22,133 bases of DNA from JAUXFK01 sp034189035 (GTDB lineage: Bacteria; Desulfobacterota; UBA8473), in NCBI GenBank assembly GCA_034189035.1, contig JAXHVA010000071.1, positions 1 to 22,133 on the forward strand. The letters run 5' to 3'. The position numbers and the translations under genes were made by a program. Shown here in pieces: positions 14,174 to 21,912 of the stretch. The notes beneath the pieces are model-generated. The model made no database searches. It was not told the origin of the DNA and was given only the letters and a program-made list of their open reading frames with translations. Numbering within the stretch: the stretch's first letter is position 1; every line of letters starts with the position of its first letter.

Positions 14174-15010
14174 GTGAAAAAAAATGGAAGAGTTGTTGGG
14201 GTAAAGTTTAGAGATAATGATAAGATTTATAATTTCGATACAGCCGGAATATTTCTCCAAACTAATGACAAGGTAGTTGTAGAGACAGAAAGAGGAGTCG
14301 GGATAGCTACTGTTGTTAGGAATGCAGATGGGCAAGATTTCTCTTCAGAAAATAGGACGCTTAAAAAGGTCTTAAGAAAGGCCAATAAGAATGACATAGA
14401 GTTAGAACTGAAGAATCGAGAGAAGGAAGTAGAGACATATGAGATATGTTTAGAAGAGATAATACGATGTCAACTGCCTATGAAACTTGTTAAAGTAGAG
14501 TACCTTTTTGATGGCTCAAAGATCATCTTTTATTTTACTGCTGAGGGGAGGGTGGATTTCCGTGAATTAGTGAAAAGACTTGCCCATAGGCTTCATACTA
14601 GAATTGAGATGCGTCAGATAGGCGTAAGGAATGAAACAAAGATAATAGGCGGTATTGGTAGCTGCGGAAGAGAATTCTGTTGTAAGACTTTTTTAAAAGA
14701 TTTTGAACCTGTCTCTGTTAAGATTGCAAAAGAACAGAATTTGGCTTTAAACCCCGCAAAGATATCGGGTGTGTGTGGAAGATTAATGTGTTGTTTGACT
14801 TTCGAACGTCATATCTATATTGATCTTAAAAAAGATATGCCAAAGTGTGGCAAGAAAGTAGTTGTTCCTCAAGGAAAAGGAGAGATAAAAGAGCAGTACC
14901 TTTTTGAGCAGAAAGTTGCTGTGGAGTTAGAGAATGGAAAAGAGGTAATGGTCCCTGTGAGTGAAGTGAAGCAGGTGATTCCACCTGGAAAACAAAAGGA
15001 AAAACGTTAA
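14174..15010 (+). CDS. ricT: PSP1/RicT (YaaT) family regulatory protein
   Basis: A 278-residue PSP1 C-terminal-domain protein. It carries the two conserved cysteine clusters GSCGREFCC (C164, C169, C170) and GVCGRLMCC (C201, C206, C207). In Bacillus subtilis RicT forms the Y-complex with RicA and RicF, binds iron-sulfur clusters and directs RNase Y-dependent mRNA processing. In deltaproteobacteria it is kept in the tmk-holB cluster but its role there is less clear. The GTG at 14174 follows GAGAGAAAA and lies 41 bp after holB. The C-terminus is short and basic. The metG gene that often follows ricT is not here; it lies on the opposite strand at 17484-19019. Confidence 0.9.
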   Translation: MKKNGRVVGVKFRDNDKIYNFDTAGIFLQTNDKVVVETERGVGIATVVRNADGQDFSSENRTLKKVLRKANKNDIELELKNREKEVETYEICLEEIIRCQLPMKLVKVEYLFDGSKIIFYFTAEGRVDFRELVKRLAHRLHTRIEMRQIGVRNETKIIGGIGSCGREFCCKTFLKDFEPVSVKIAKEQNLALNPAKISGVCGRLMCCLTFERHIYIDLKKDMPKCGKKVVVPQGKGEIKEQYLFEQKVAVELENGKEVMVPVSEVKQVIPPGKQKEKR

Positions 15011-15088
15011 AAGATAAGTGTTTACTTATGAGAATAGATGAAATTATAATAATGACGAAGTGTTTGTAAATTATCTCTTTACTTTTCA

Positions 15089-15119
15089 TTGAAAGAGTGG
15101 TAAAAACATTTTTTATAAT
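15089..15119 (+). promoter_or_regulatory. Candidate secG promoter
   Basis: TTGAAA (15089-15094) and a perfect TATAAT (15114-15119) are separated by 19 bases, slightly long. They lie in the 144-bp AT-rich gap between ricT and secG, about 36 bp before the secG ATG. The predicted leader is short. Confidence 0.4.
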
Positions 15120-15154
15120 TATAAAAGACAATACATGCAAAGGGTTAAAAGAAG

Positions 15155-15466
15155 ATGTACACCTTAATTATAACAGTACATATCATTGCATGCATCTCAA
15201 TAATATTAATAGTACTTCTGCAAGCTGGAAAGGGTGCAGAGATGGGAGCTGCCTTTGGAGGCTCAAGTCAGACTATCTTTGGCAGCAGTGGCCCTGGTAG
15301 CTTTTTAGAAAAGCTCACTGCCATGGCCGCTGTTATCTTTATGCTGACATCTCTTACTCTGGCATACTTTTCTACTCAGCGGCAAAGCTCATCGGTTATA
15401 CAAGAGGACTCTGTACCTGTTGAACAGGATGCTCCGCTTATCCCAGCTTCTGAAGGAGAAAAATAG
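15155..15466 (+). CDS. secG: Preprotein translocase subunit SecG
   Basis: A 103-residue inner-membrane protein of the SecYEG channel. It has two hydrophobic helices (about 3-23 and 53-73) joined by a glycine-rich cytoplasmic loop. The conserved LLQAGKGAEMGAAFGG segment after helix 1 and the FGSSGPGSFL segment before helix 2 identify it. The C-terminal tail is acidic and probably disordered. The ribosome site (AAAAGAAG) is modest. It is followed by tRNA-Leu, a gene pairing also seen in other Proteobacteria. Confidence 0.93.
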   Translation: MYTLIITVHIIACISIILIVLLQAGKGAEMGAAFGGSSQTIFGSSGPGSFLEKLTAMAAVIFMLTSLTLAYFSTQRQSSSVIQEDSVPVEQDAPLIPASEGEK

Positions 15467-15570
15467 TCGTTGAGTTAAACGAATGCTGTAATCGCAATGT
15501 TATTGTCACTTTTAGAACGATTATCTTGCTGAGAAGTGTGAATTATCAATACCCATTTATTGGTATTTAT

Positions 15571-15657
15571 GCCGAAGTGGTGGAATCTGGTAGACACGCC
15601 ATCTTGAGGGGGTGGTGGGCAATACCCGTGCGGGTTCGAGTCCCGCCTTCGGCACCA
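15571..15657 (+). tRNA. tRNA-Leu (anticodon GAG)
   Basis: An 87-base class II tRNA with encoded CCA. The acceptor stem GCCGAAG (15571-15577) pairs with CTTCGGC (15647-15653), followed by discriminator A and CCA. The anticodon arm is CCATC-TTGAGGG-GGTGG, giving anticodon GAG, which reads CUC and CUU. A long variable arm (GGG-CAATA-CCC) is present and the T arm is GCGGG-TTCGAGT-CCCGC. A small AATACC/GGTATT hairpin (15548-15567) ends three bases before the 5' end. No integrated element is seen at its 3' end. Confidence 0.97.
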
Positions 15658-15671
15658 TATTTTATAAACCA

Positions 15672-16223
15672 TTAGTCGTTTAATTCGACTATTAACTCAC
15701 AATATTCGGCTTCTGGTCTAATCTTACCTAATTTCACTTGCAGTTTTGGGTGTATCACCTGGACCAACGGCGTAAGACCCTCTATATGCGGTATAGGGCA
15801 AAAGTCCCTCGGAGATATCCCCAGCATCTCACATGCTGCCAGAGTTGGACACCACCCTTTTTGTCTTGAAACCACCCTTTTGGGAGTATCCTCACTCCTC
15901 TCTCGCTCCATCATCTCGTTGATTCCGGGGTAGTGCTCTTCCATGATTGAATCGATTAAGGCCATACCTGTACGGGCGTCTTGCCCTTCTATACCCAGTC
16001 TAGAGAGGTTCTGACCGACTATTTCGGCCATGCCGGCATGAACTCTGGCATGAATCCTTAAGGCCTCTTCTTTTCCGATCTTCTCTCCTACGGCTATAAT
16101 ATAAGCCAATAGCCCTGCAGAATTCGTCGTATATATGTCCTTTAAAGTGTCTTTGGAAATTTCCATTTCAGTCTCCTTTTCTATTTGTTCATAGAGTCTT
16201 CTTGTTACTTTCGTATCAATCAT
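15672..16223 (-). CDS. Small Cys-containing protein, possibly related to the L-2-amino-thiazoline-4-carboxylate hydrolase-like family
   Basis: A 183-residue soluble protein. The N-terminal ~120 residues are predicted helical (for example YIIAVGEKIGKEEALRIHAR). The C-terminal part carries four spaced cysteines (C125 in GWCPTLAAC, C131, C142 in FCPIPH, C175 in EYCEL). The CP...C pattern and the ending (IRPEAEYCELIVEL) recall the L-2-amino-thiazoline-4-carboxylate hydrolase-like family, but the match is by eye only. The ATG at 16223 overlaps the dehydrogenase stop as ATGA, implying coupled translation and a shared task. An internal ATG at codon 20 is a less likely start. The cysteines could bind a metal or be catalytic; no function is assigned. 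Confidence 0.75.
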   Translation of the reverse strand: MIDTKVTRRLYEQIEKETEMEISKDTLKDIYTTNSAGLLAYIIAVGEKIGKEEALRIHARVHAGMAEIVGQNLSRLGIEGQDARTGMALIDSIMEEHYPGINEMMERERSEDTPKRVVSRQKGWCPTLAACEMLGISPRDFCPIPHIEGLTPLVQVIHPKLQVKLGKIRPEAEYCELIVELND

Positions 16224-17482
16224 GAAAGATTTGTTTTGTATTTGCTTTTAAAAACATCGATTCCTCTATTTAACCTTTCATCATCCTTAAAGCCTTTGAA
16301 ATTTTCTATAGAATCGAGCTCTATCTCTTCTATGCCTTCTTTACTCAAAAGGAGAGGTACACCAAGACATACCTCTTCTTTCCCTATACAAGTCTTTTTC
16401 GTGAGTGTTGCAATGGAACGTAGCTTACCCTTTAATGCCTTTAAAACGCTTATTGTGGCAATCCCTACTGGGAAGTCCGCTCTTGTTCCACAATAGTACT
16501 CAATGAGCGGTTTTACAGCCAGTCGTATTGGGATAGAATGGGTGTTGATATATTCGAAGATCCCTTGATCTTTTTTTTTGACCATCTGAAATGCTGTTTT
16601 GTATACTTCGTTTTCATCATGATCTCTTTTACGGGCAGGAAATATCTCTTTCCATTGCTGTTTGGAAGGCTCTTTTCCATCTATACGAAGCATACTCTTA
16701 AGCGGTACCATCCCTTTTATTTCATGATTGCCACCAACCAGGCAGTCAATATTAGTCTCGACTGATAAATTCAGGTCATCTCTTATCTCCCTTTGAAATC
16801 TCAGGGAGTCCAAAACAGGGCCAATGGCAACGACCCTTTTAAAATATTTTGAAAATATCCAAGTACTCAATTCATTTGGGTTACTTACCACTACAACCAG
16901 CTCTGGGGAACAGAAAGGATTTTTTTTGATCGAACGGGCACAATTTTCAAAGATAAGCCGATTTTCATCTTTTAGAGATGTCCTGTCAGAGATCCTATCC
17001 GTATCTTTTGACATGGTCTTTCCAGCACACATGATGAGTAAATCTCCATCTACTGCGTCATAGGAATCTATCAATTCGATTTGGGGCAGAATCCCTCCCA
17101 TTCCATCTCTTATCTTCTCTATTATCGCATTATAATAGTTTTTGTCCTTCCCTGAGCAACCCTCTTTCGGCCTACCGAACAACTGAATCTTTTCGCAATC
17201 CGGTAATATCTGATCATACAGCAACCGCTTGAGTATCTCATTTCCCATTGCCCCGCTTACACCCATAATAGTTACACTCTCAAATTTGCCCATTTCACCA
17301 TTTGGGTCTTTTTTGTACCTCAGCCTTCTTGAGAGATATCTATTCTCTTTGATAGATACCGGTCTTGTTTTTAAGGAAGAGAAATATCTGGATATATATG
17401 TAAAGGTGAGTCCGGGCTGTTTTTGCTCAATAATTTCATTGCCCGTTTCAAAATTGAAAGTGGTATATTCGGATTCGTTCAC
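16220..17482 (-). CDS. Divergent malate/lactate dehydrogenase-family protein with N-terminal extension
   Basis: A 420-residue protein. After an unusual ~65-residue N-terminal extension comes a Rossmann fold with GVSGAMG (74-80). The LDH/MDH catalytic set is recognisable: D225 and R228 in LDSLRF, H253 in GGNHEIKGMVPL, and NPNE at 201-204 in place of the usual NPVD. The active-site loop (about 154-172) is rewritten relative to standard MDH/LDH, so the 2-oxoacid substrate is uncertain. After the second strand the sequence is LFGRPKE (101-107), lacking the Asp that selects NAD and having an Arg; in archaeal NADP-dependent malate dehydrogenases a GR motif at this place binds NADP phosphate. The GTG start lies one base after the metG stop. 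An ATG at codon 64 would give a normal-length enzyme, but no strong ribosome site supports it. Confidence 0.75.
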   Translation of the reverse strand: MNESEYTTFNFETGNEIIEQKQPGLTFTYISRYFSSLKTRPVSIKENRYLSRRLRYKKDPNGEMGKFESVTIMGVSGAMGNEILKRLLYDQILPDCEKIQLFGRPKEGCSGKDKNYYNAIIEKIRDGMGGILPQIELIDSYDAVDGDLLIMCAGKTMSKDTDRISDRTSLKDENRLIFENCARSIKKNPFCSPELVVVVSNPNELSTWIFSKYFKRVVAIGPVLDSLRFQREIRDDLNLSVETNIDCLVGGNHEIKGMVPLKSMLRIDGKEPSKQQWKEIFPARKRDHDENEVYKTAFQMVKKKDQGIFEYINTHSIPIRLAVKPLIEYYCGTRADFPVGIATISVLKALKGKLRSIATLTKKTCIGKEEVCLGVPLLLSKEGIEEIELDSIENFKGFKDDERLNRGIDVFKSKYKTNLS

Positions 17483-17483
17483 T

Positions 17484-19019
17484 TTACTGTTTTACCCTGG
17501 GAAAGATAGGTTTGATCTTTGAAACCGAAGTGCCCTCTTTTATAATTCCCCACTCATTTATATTCTGCAACCTCTGAGTGGAAAGATCTTGATTTATACC
17601 CAAAGCCCCCCATATCTTTTTTGCAGTATTCGGCATAAATGGGAAAATGAGGACAGTAATGATCCTTAAGGACTCTATGATATTGTATATGACGGTTCCG
17701 AGCCTTTCCCTTTGATCTTCGCTTTTTGACAGCGACCAAGGAGAGGTCTCATCAATATATTTGTTTATGGAAGAGATAAATCCCCATATCGCAATCAACC
17801 CCTTGTTAAAAGCCAGTTCTTGCATCTGAACGGTTACTTCCAAAATGGCCTTAAAAGCGTCTTTCTTAAGATTCGTATCGATTTCTAGATCTTCTTGTGG
17901 CTTTTGAACAACCCCATTGAAGTACTTAATGGCCATTGTAAGACTACGACTGACAAGATTCCCAAGGTCATTTGCCAAATCTGAGTTTAACCGATTTACT
18001 AGAGCACTCTCACTGAAATTGGCATCGAGACCAAAGACCATCTCACGTAATAGAAAATACCGGAACGCATCAACGCCATATTTATCTTTTAGTGTTAAAG
18101 GTTTTACTATATTTCCAAGGCTTTTAGACATCTTGCTTTCATCGACATTCCAATAACCATGTACGTTTAAATGTTGATATGTTTCGATGCCAGAAGCCTT
18201 TAACATCGTTGGCCAATAGATACCATGGGGTTTCAATATGTCCTTGGCTATCAGATGTTGAACAGATGGCCAGAATTTGTAATAAAGTTCAGAGTCGGGA
18301 TAACCGACAGCTGTTATGTAGTTGAATAGAGCATCAAACCAGACATATGTAACATAGTTGCTGTCAAAAGGCAGGGTTATCCCCCATTCCAATCTTGATT
18401 TCGGGCGAGAGATACAGAGATCCTCAAGCGGGTCCCTTAAGAAGGCCATAACCTCATTACGATACCTTTCGGGTCGGATAAAGTCGGGGTGAGACTGGAT
18501 GTGCCCTATTAACCAGTCTTGATATTTACTCATTTTAAAGAAGTAGTTTTCTTCTTTTAAAAATTGGGGTGCAACCTTATGATCAGGGCATTTCCCATCT
18601 ATAAGCTCTTTTTCATAGTAGAAACGTTCGCAACCGAAGCAATAGTGCCCTCCATATTCGCCGAAGTAGATATCTCCTGCATCGTATACTTTTTGAAGAA
18701 TGTATTGCAGTAACTTTTTGTGTTTCTCGTCTGTTGTCCTTATAAAATAGTCATTGGAGATATCAAGCTCAGGCCATGTATTTTGAAAGAGGCTGCTGAT
18801 CCTGTCAGTATATTCCTTTGGTGTTTCACACGCAGCCTCGGCAGCCTGTACAACCTTGTCACCGTGTTCATCCGTGCCTGTAACGAAATAGGTTTCGTGT
18901 CCTAAAAGCCTGAAAAAACGGGTGAGCACATCTGCTACAATAGTAGAATAGGCATGTCCGAGATGGGGTTCTGCGTTTACGTAGTATATTGGGGTTGTTA
19001 TGTAGAATTTTTTGGTCAT
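17484..19019 (-). CDS. metG: Methionyl-tRNA synthetase
   Basis: A 511-residue class I synthetase that charges tRNA-Met and initiator tRNA. It contains the HIGH motif as HLGH (19-22), KMSKS at 296-300, and a zinc knuckle with C127, C130, C144 and H147 in the connective peptide. The anticodon-binding helical domain fills the C-terminus. The EMAP/Trbp111-like tRNA-binding extension found in many bacterial MetRS is absent; that domain is often lost or separate. The ATG overlaps the upstream siroheme decarboxylase-family gene by four bases (ATGA). Commonly metG sits directly after ricT; here it is about 2.5 kb away and converges on that cluster. Confidence 0.96.
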   Translation of the reverse strand: MTKKFYITTPIYYVNAEPHLGHAYSTIVADVLTRFFRLLGHETYFVTGTDEHGDKVVQAAEAACETPKEYTDRISSLFQNTWPELDISNDYFIRTTDEKHKKLLQYILQKVYDAGDIYFGEYGGHYCFGCERFYYEKELIDGKCPDHKVAPQFLKEENYFFKMSKYQDWLIGHIQSHPDFIRPERYRNEVMAFLRDPLEDLCISRPKSRLEWGITLPFDSNYVTYVWFDALFNYITAVGYPDSELYYKFWPSVQHLIAKDILKPHGIYWPTMLKASGIETYQHLNVHGYWNVDESKMSKSLGNIVKPLTLKDKYGVDAFRYFLLREMVFGLDANFSESALVNRLNSDLANDLGNLVSRSLTMAIKYFNGVVQKPQEDLEIDTNLKKDAFKAILEVTVQMQELAFNKGLIAIWGFISSINKYIDETSPWSLSKSEDQRERLGTVIYNIIESLRIITVLIFPFMPNTAKKIWGALGINQDLSTQRLQNINEWGIIKEGTSVSKIKPIFPRVKQ

Positions 19020-19462
19020 GTCTCAAACTCCACTATTACCTTAAATATCTTCCTAGCAGGTAGATTTAGTATGTCTGTATTACCTGTTTTTCGTGATATT
19101 TCATCTATATAATATTTTAGTTGCTCTTCAGATTCTGCAATGAATGTGAACCATATGTTATATTCATGAGTTCTTCTGTAGTTATGGGTTATCCCTGGGT
19201 ATGAGTAGAGTATTTTAACAAAGTCTTCAACTTCTTCTTTGTGAACCCGGGCAGCACATAGAGTGCTTGTAAACCCAAGGTTCCTTGAATCAAATGAAGC
19301 ACCGATACGACGAATATAGCCCATCTTTTTTAAGCGGTTAACCCTGGCAATCATCTCAGTTTCAGAGATGCAGAATTCCTCTGCTAGAACCTTAAATGGT
19401 CTCGATCTAATGGGAAATTTTGACTGTATCCTATTCAGTATGTCCCTGTCTAATTTGTCCAT
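19016..19462 (-). CDS. Siroheme decarboxylase-family protein (AhbA/AhbB, Lrp/AsnC-like)
   Basis: A 148-residue protein with an AsnC-type winged helix (about 1-60) and a C-terminal RAM-like domain. The signature YPGITHNYRRTHEYNIWFTF (88-107) is that of AhbA/AhbB and NirD/L/G/H proteins, which decarboxylate siroheme to 12,18-didecarboxysiroheme in the alternative heme pathway of sulfate reducers and methanogens. H93 and H99 lie in this conserved patch. Ordinary Lrp regulators lack it, so a generic transcription-regulator label is probably wrong. AhbA and AhbB normally work as a pair, and only one is present here; I cannot tell which, so no symbol is given. The end overlaps metG by four bases. 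Confidence 0.8.
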   Translation of the reverse strand: MDKLDRDILNRIQSKFPIRSRPFKVLAEEFCISETEMIARVNRLKKMGYIRRIGASFDSRNLGFTSTLCAARVHKEEVEDFVKILYSYPGITHNYRRTHEYNIWFTFIAESEEQLKYYIDEISRKTGNTDILNLPARKIFKVIVEFET

Positions 19463-19535
19463 ACAGATTCCACGTCATATGTTGGTATGTACCTTTGTTT
19501 TACCTTATGTTTTTAATAAGAAACTTTTTAAAATA

Positions 19536-21134
19536 TTACCTTAGCTTTTCAAAAGGAATCTTCAAGACAAATGTGGTATCCCCTGGTTTACTTTTTGTAT
19601 CTATTTTGACATTATATTTCTTTAATAGGACATAGCTACTGTGTAGCCCTAATCCTATGCCGGTAGGGGAACCATCAGTGGAGTTTGAAGGCTTGGTTGT
19701 GAAGAATGGATCAAAAATCTTTGGGATATCCTCTTTTTTTATGCCTACACCTGTATCATTAATGATGATATGTATATGGTTTTTTATACGTTTTGTAGTA
19801 ACCTTCAGTTCTTTTTTCTCTGAATTGTACATAGCATCGAGGGCGTTTCGGACGAAGTTTATAAAACTCTGGCTAAGATCGCTATAAATCGCTTTAATGG
19901 GTGGTATGGATTGATCAAAAATACATGTCTTTTTAATATCATGTTTAAAGAACATATCCGCTTCCAAAAAGGCTAGCTCTTCTCTTATCAGCTCGTTTAT
20001 ATTGATCATTTGAAGCTCGTCTGTTTGCTCTTGCCAGCTTTTATACATCATATTTTTAATGATTCCGGCCAGTCTGTCAACATTTTCGTCTATCGAAATG
20101 GTGTCTTTGATGAATTTGTCACATTCTTCTATTAGGTTGCCTAATTCTTTATTCCGGATTTCCTTGGAGAGTCCCATTAGCCTTTTCCTTTGTTTTTCCA
20201 GCCTCTTTTCTAGAAGCTGAGCTCTACCGGATATGCCCGTCAAAGGCGAGTTCATATTATGGGCTATTCCCTGAACTAGGGTTCCTATAGAAGAAAGTTT
20301 ATGCTGTTCCATAAGCTCTATCTCCATCTCATGCTGTTTTTGTTCCATTCTTTTTGTATCCGTAATATCCCTGGAAATTCCGGAGATAGCATTTATTTTT
20401 CCTTGCTCATCTTTTATAGGGAAAGTAGAGATTATTACATATCTTGGTTCGTCGCTTTTACTTTTAAACATAGTTTCAAAATACTTTTTTTTCCCACTCA
20501 TTATCATGTCTTTGATTTTTTTCTTTGAATGCTTTTCCGGCAAGAAGGAGAAGAAGTCCCTTCCAATCATCTTATCTCTTTTTGCCCCATACTCTTCGAC
20601 CTTCCGGTTAATATATGTGAACCTGCCATCCATATCAATGGTGTAGATGATGTCATTAGCATTTTCTAAAAGGTTTTCAAGGTACTCTTTGGTCTCTTTC
20701 ACCTCTTGATATAACCTCTCTTTTTCTCTAATGGCGCTGAATCGTTCTATCGTATTATTAATAACAAAAGGAAGAGTTAAAAGGTAATCTCCGGATTTGG
20801 TAATGTAATCGTATGTGCCCAGTTTCATTGCCTCAACGGCTATTTTTTCATCACCTTGCCCTGTCACCATAATAACCGGTATACGGTATCCTCTTTCATT
20901 GATCTTTTTCAACACCTCCAAACCATTCGTCATTGGCAGAGTATAATCAAGAAGTATGACCTTGTACACTTCTTTATCCAACATGGTCAGACACTCTTTT
21001 GCATAAGCTGTAATGTCAATTACAAAATTATTATCGTGTTTGTAAATCGCCCTTTTCATCAGCTCTGCATGGTCTGGATTGTCTTCAACTATCAATACCC
21101 TTTTGCGATTGTCTTCTTTGGGTATTCCTTCCAT
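19536..21134 (-). CDS. Sensor histidine kinase: REC-PAS-HisKA-HATPase
   Basis: A 532-residue soluble kinase. The N-terminal receiver (about 12-128) has E17/D18, phosphoacceptor D63 (LLDYTLP), T91 and K113. A short coiled coil leads to a PAS domain (about 150-262). The H-box is GIAHNMNSPLTG with H292, the N-box has N426/N430 (NFVRNALDAM), and the ATP lid carries DTGVG (460-464), FDPFFTTK and GIGLGL (492-497). No rear receiver is fused, unlike the hybrid kinase at 1473-3530. It lies 174 bp downstream of an Rcp1-type regulator on the same strand, has a good promoter of its own, and is followed 73 bp later by the siroheme decarboxylase-family gene. Ribosome site AGAAAGG is about nine bases before the ATG. 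Stimulus unknown. Confidence 0.88.
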   Translation of the reverse strand: MEGIPKEDNRKRVLIVEDNPDHAELMKRAIYKHDNNFVIDITAYAKECLTMLDKEVYKVILLDYTLPMTNGLEVLKKINERGYRIPVIMVTGQGDEKIAVEAMKLGTYDYITKSGDYLLTLPFVINNTIERFSAIREKERLYQEVKETKEYLENLLENANDIIYTIDMDGRFTYINRKVEEYGAKRDKMIGRDFFSFLPEKHSKKKIKDMIMSGKKKYFETMFKSKSDEPRYVIISTFPIKDEQGKINAISGISRDITDTKRMEQKQHEMEIELMEQHKLSSIGTLVQGIAHNMNSPLTGISGRAQLLEKRLEKQRKRLMGLSKEIRNKELGNLIEECDKFIKDTISIDENVDRLAGIIKNMMYKSWQEQTDELQMININELIREELAFLEADMFFKHDIKKTCIFDQSIPPIKAIYSDLSQSFINFVRNALDAMYNSEKKELKVTTKRIKNHIHIIINDTGVGIKKEDIPKIFDPFFTTKPSNSTDGSPTGIGLGLHSSYVLLKKYNVKIDTKSKPGDTTFVLKIPFEKLR

Positions 21135-21238
21135 CTATGTAACCTTTCTCTTTATATAGGACAATGCCTAGTATCTAAATATTCTCAACGAAGTACTACG
21201 CATTGGGGTTTTATATCGAAATCTCTTATTGCTCATTT

Positions 21239-21266
21239 ATTATATCGGAAAAAAGCAAAGATTCAA
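21239..21266 (-). promoter_or_regulatory. Sigma70-type promoter for the REC-PAS kinase
   Basis: On the minus strand TTGAAT (21266-21261) is followed after 16 bases by a perfect TATAAT (21244-21239), about 105 bp upstream of the kinase ATG. It lies after the end of the preceding regulator gene, so the kinase can be transcribed independently. Confidence 0.5.
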
Positions 21267-21308
21267 AAAAGCTATATGCTAATTCATTACTTTGTTTTCT
21301 TTATCGGA

Positions 21309-21764
21309 TTATTCGATCATGCTGGGTAGTGAATTGACTAGTATCCAATACAACCGAATATTTTTTATTCTATCAACAAACTCACGAAAGTCAACGGGTT
21401 TTGTAACATAACTATTGGCCCCGTTTTCGTATCCTTTTACGATTTCCTCTTCCCTCGATGAAGTCGTCAGCATTATAACGGGGATTAATTTAAGATCAGG
21501 GTCTTCTTTGATATGCCTCAAGACCTCAAAGCCGTCCACTTTGGGCAGTTTAACATCCAGTAATATCAACCCCGGCCTTGGAGACTTTGCCTTGTCTATA
21601 TACTTTCCCTTACGCCATAAAAAATCCAGGGCCTCCTGGCCGTCTTTGACTGTGTACATATCATTGGCTAGGCCATTCTCGCTCAATGCCCTCTTGGTTA
21701 GTTCTATGTGATCTTCGTTGTCTTCTACAAGCAGTATCTTTATGGGATCACCATTGCTATTCAT
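21309..21764 (-). CDS. Single-domain response regulator, Rcp1 type
   Basis: A 151-residue lone receiver. The acidic pair is E14/D15, D70 (LILLDVKLP) is the phosphoacceptor, and T100 and K122 (VTKPVD) complete the site. The DGQEALDFLWRKG segment and the C-terminal IRLYWILVNSLP helix mark it as Rcp1-like, the same subfamily as the regulator at 3625-4035 but clearly divergent. GAAAGGAGGC gives a strong ribosome site eight bases before the ATG. It probably exchanges phosphate with the REC-PAS kinase encoded next. It has no output domain, so it must act through protein contact or as a phosphate shuttle. Confidence 0.9.
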   Translation of the reverse strand: MNSNGDPIKILLVEDNEDHIELTKRALSENGLANDMYTVKDGQEALDFLWRKGKYIDKAKSPRPGLILLDVKLPKVDGFEVLRHIKEDPDLKLIPVIMLTTSSREEEIVKGYENGANSYVTKPVDFREFVDRIKNIRLYWILVNSLPSMIE

Positions 21765-21839
21765 TCTAATAAGCCTCCTTTCAAAAAAGTGTTTGCTATT
21801 TAAATATATACCAATTTTACCTTTTGTTTTTGCCTTTTC

Positions 21840-21870
21840 ATATACCTTTCTGTCCTAAGTAAAGGTATAT
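21840..21870. repeat. 10-bp inverted repeat upstream of the response regulator
   Basis: ATATACCTTT (21840-21849) and AAAGGTATAT (21861-21870) form a perfect 10-bp stem around an 11-base loop. Further TATACC/GGTAT half-sites lie at about 21806-21811 and 21895-21899. It sits about 76 bp upstream of the regulator ATG and just beyond the transposase end. It could be an operator or part of the insertion-sequence end; no T-run follows, so it is not a simple terminator. Confidence 0.4.
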
Positions 21871-21912
21871 CCTTCTAGTACAGTATCTACTTAAGGTATC
21901 CTGAATAAATAG

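Noticed and set aside
15475..15672. Minus-strand ORF over the tRNA-Leu
   Set aside because: The translation contains CRRRDSNPHG, the familiar spurious product of antisense class II tRNA sequence.
15672..15691. TAGTCG/CGACTA inverted repeat after tRNA-Leu as a bidirectional terminator
   Set aside because: It is a six-base stem inside the end of the coding region with no T-run on either side.
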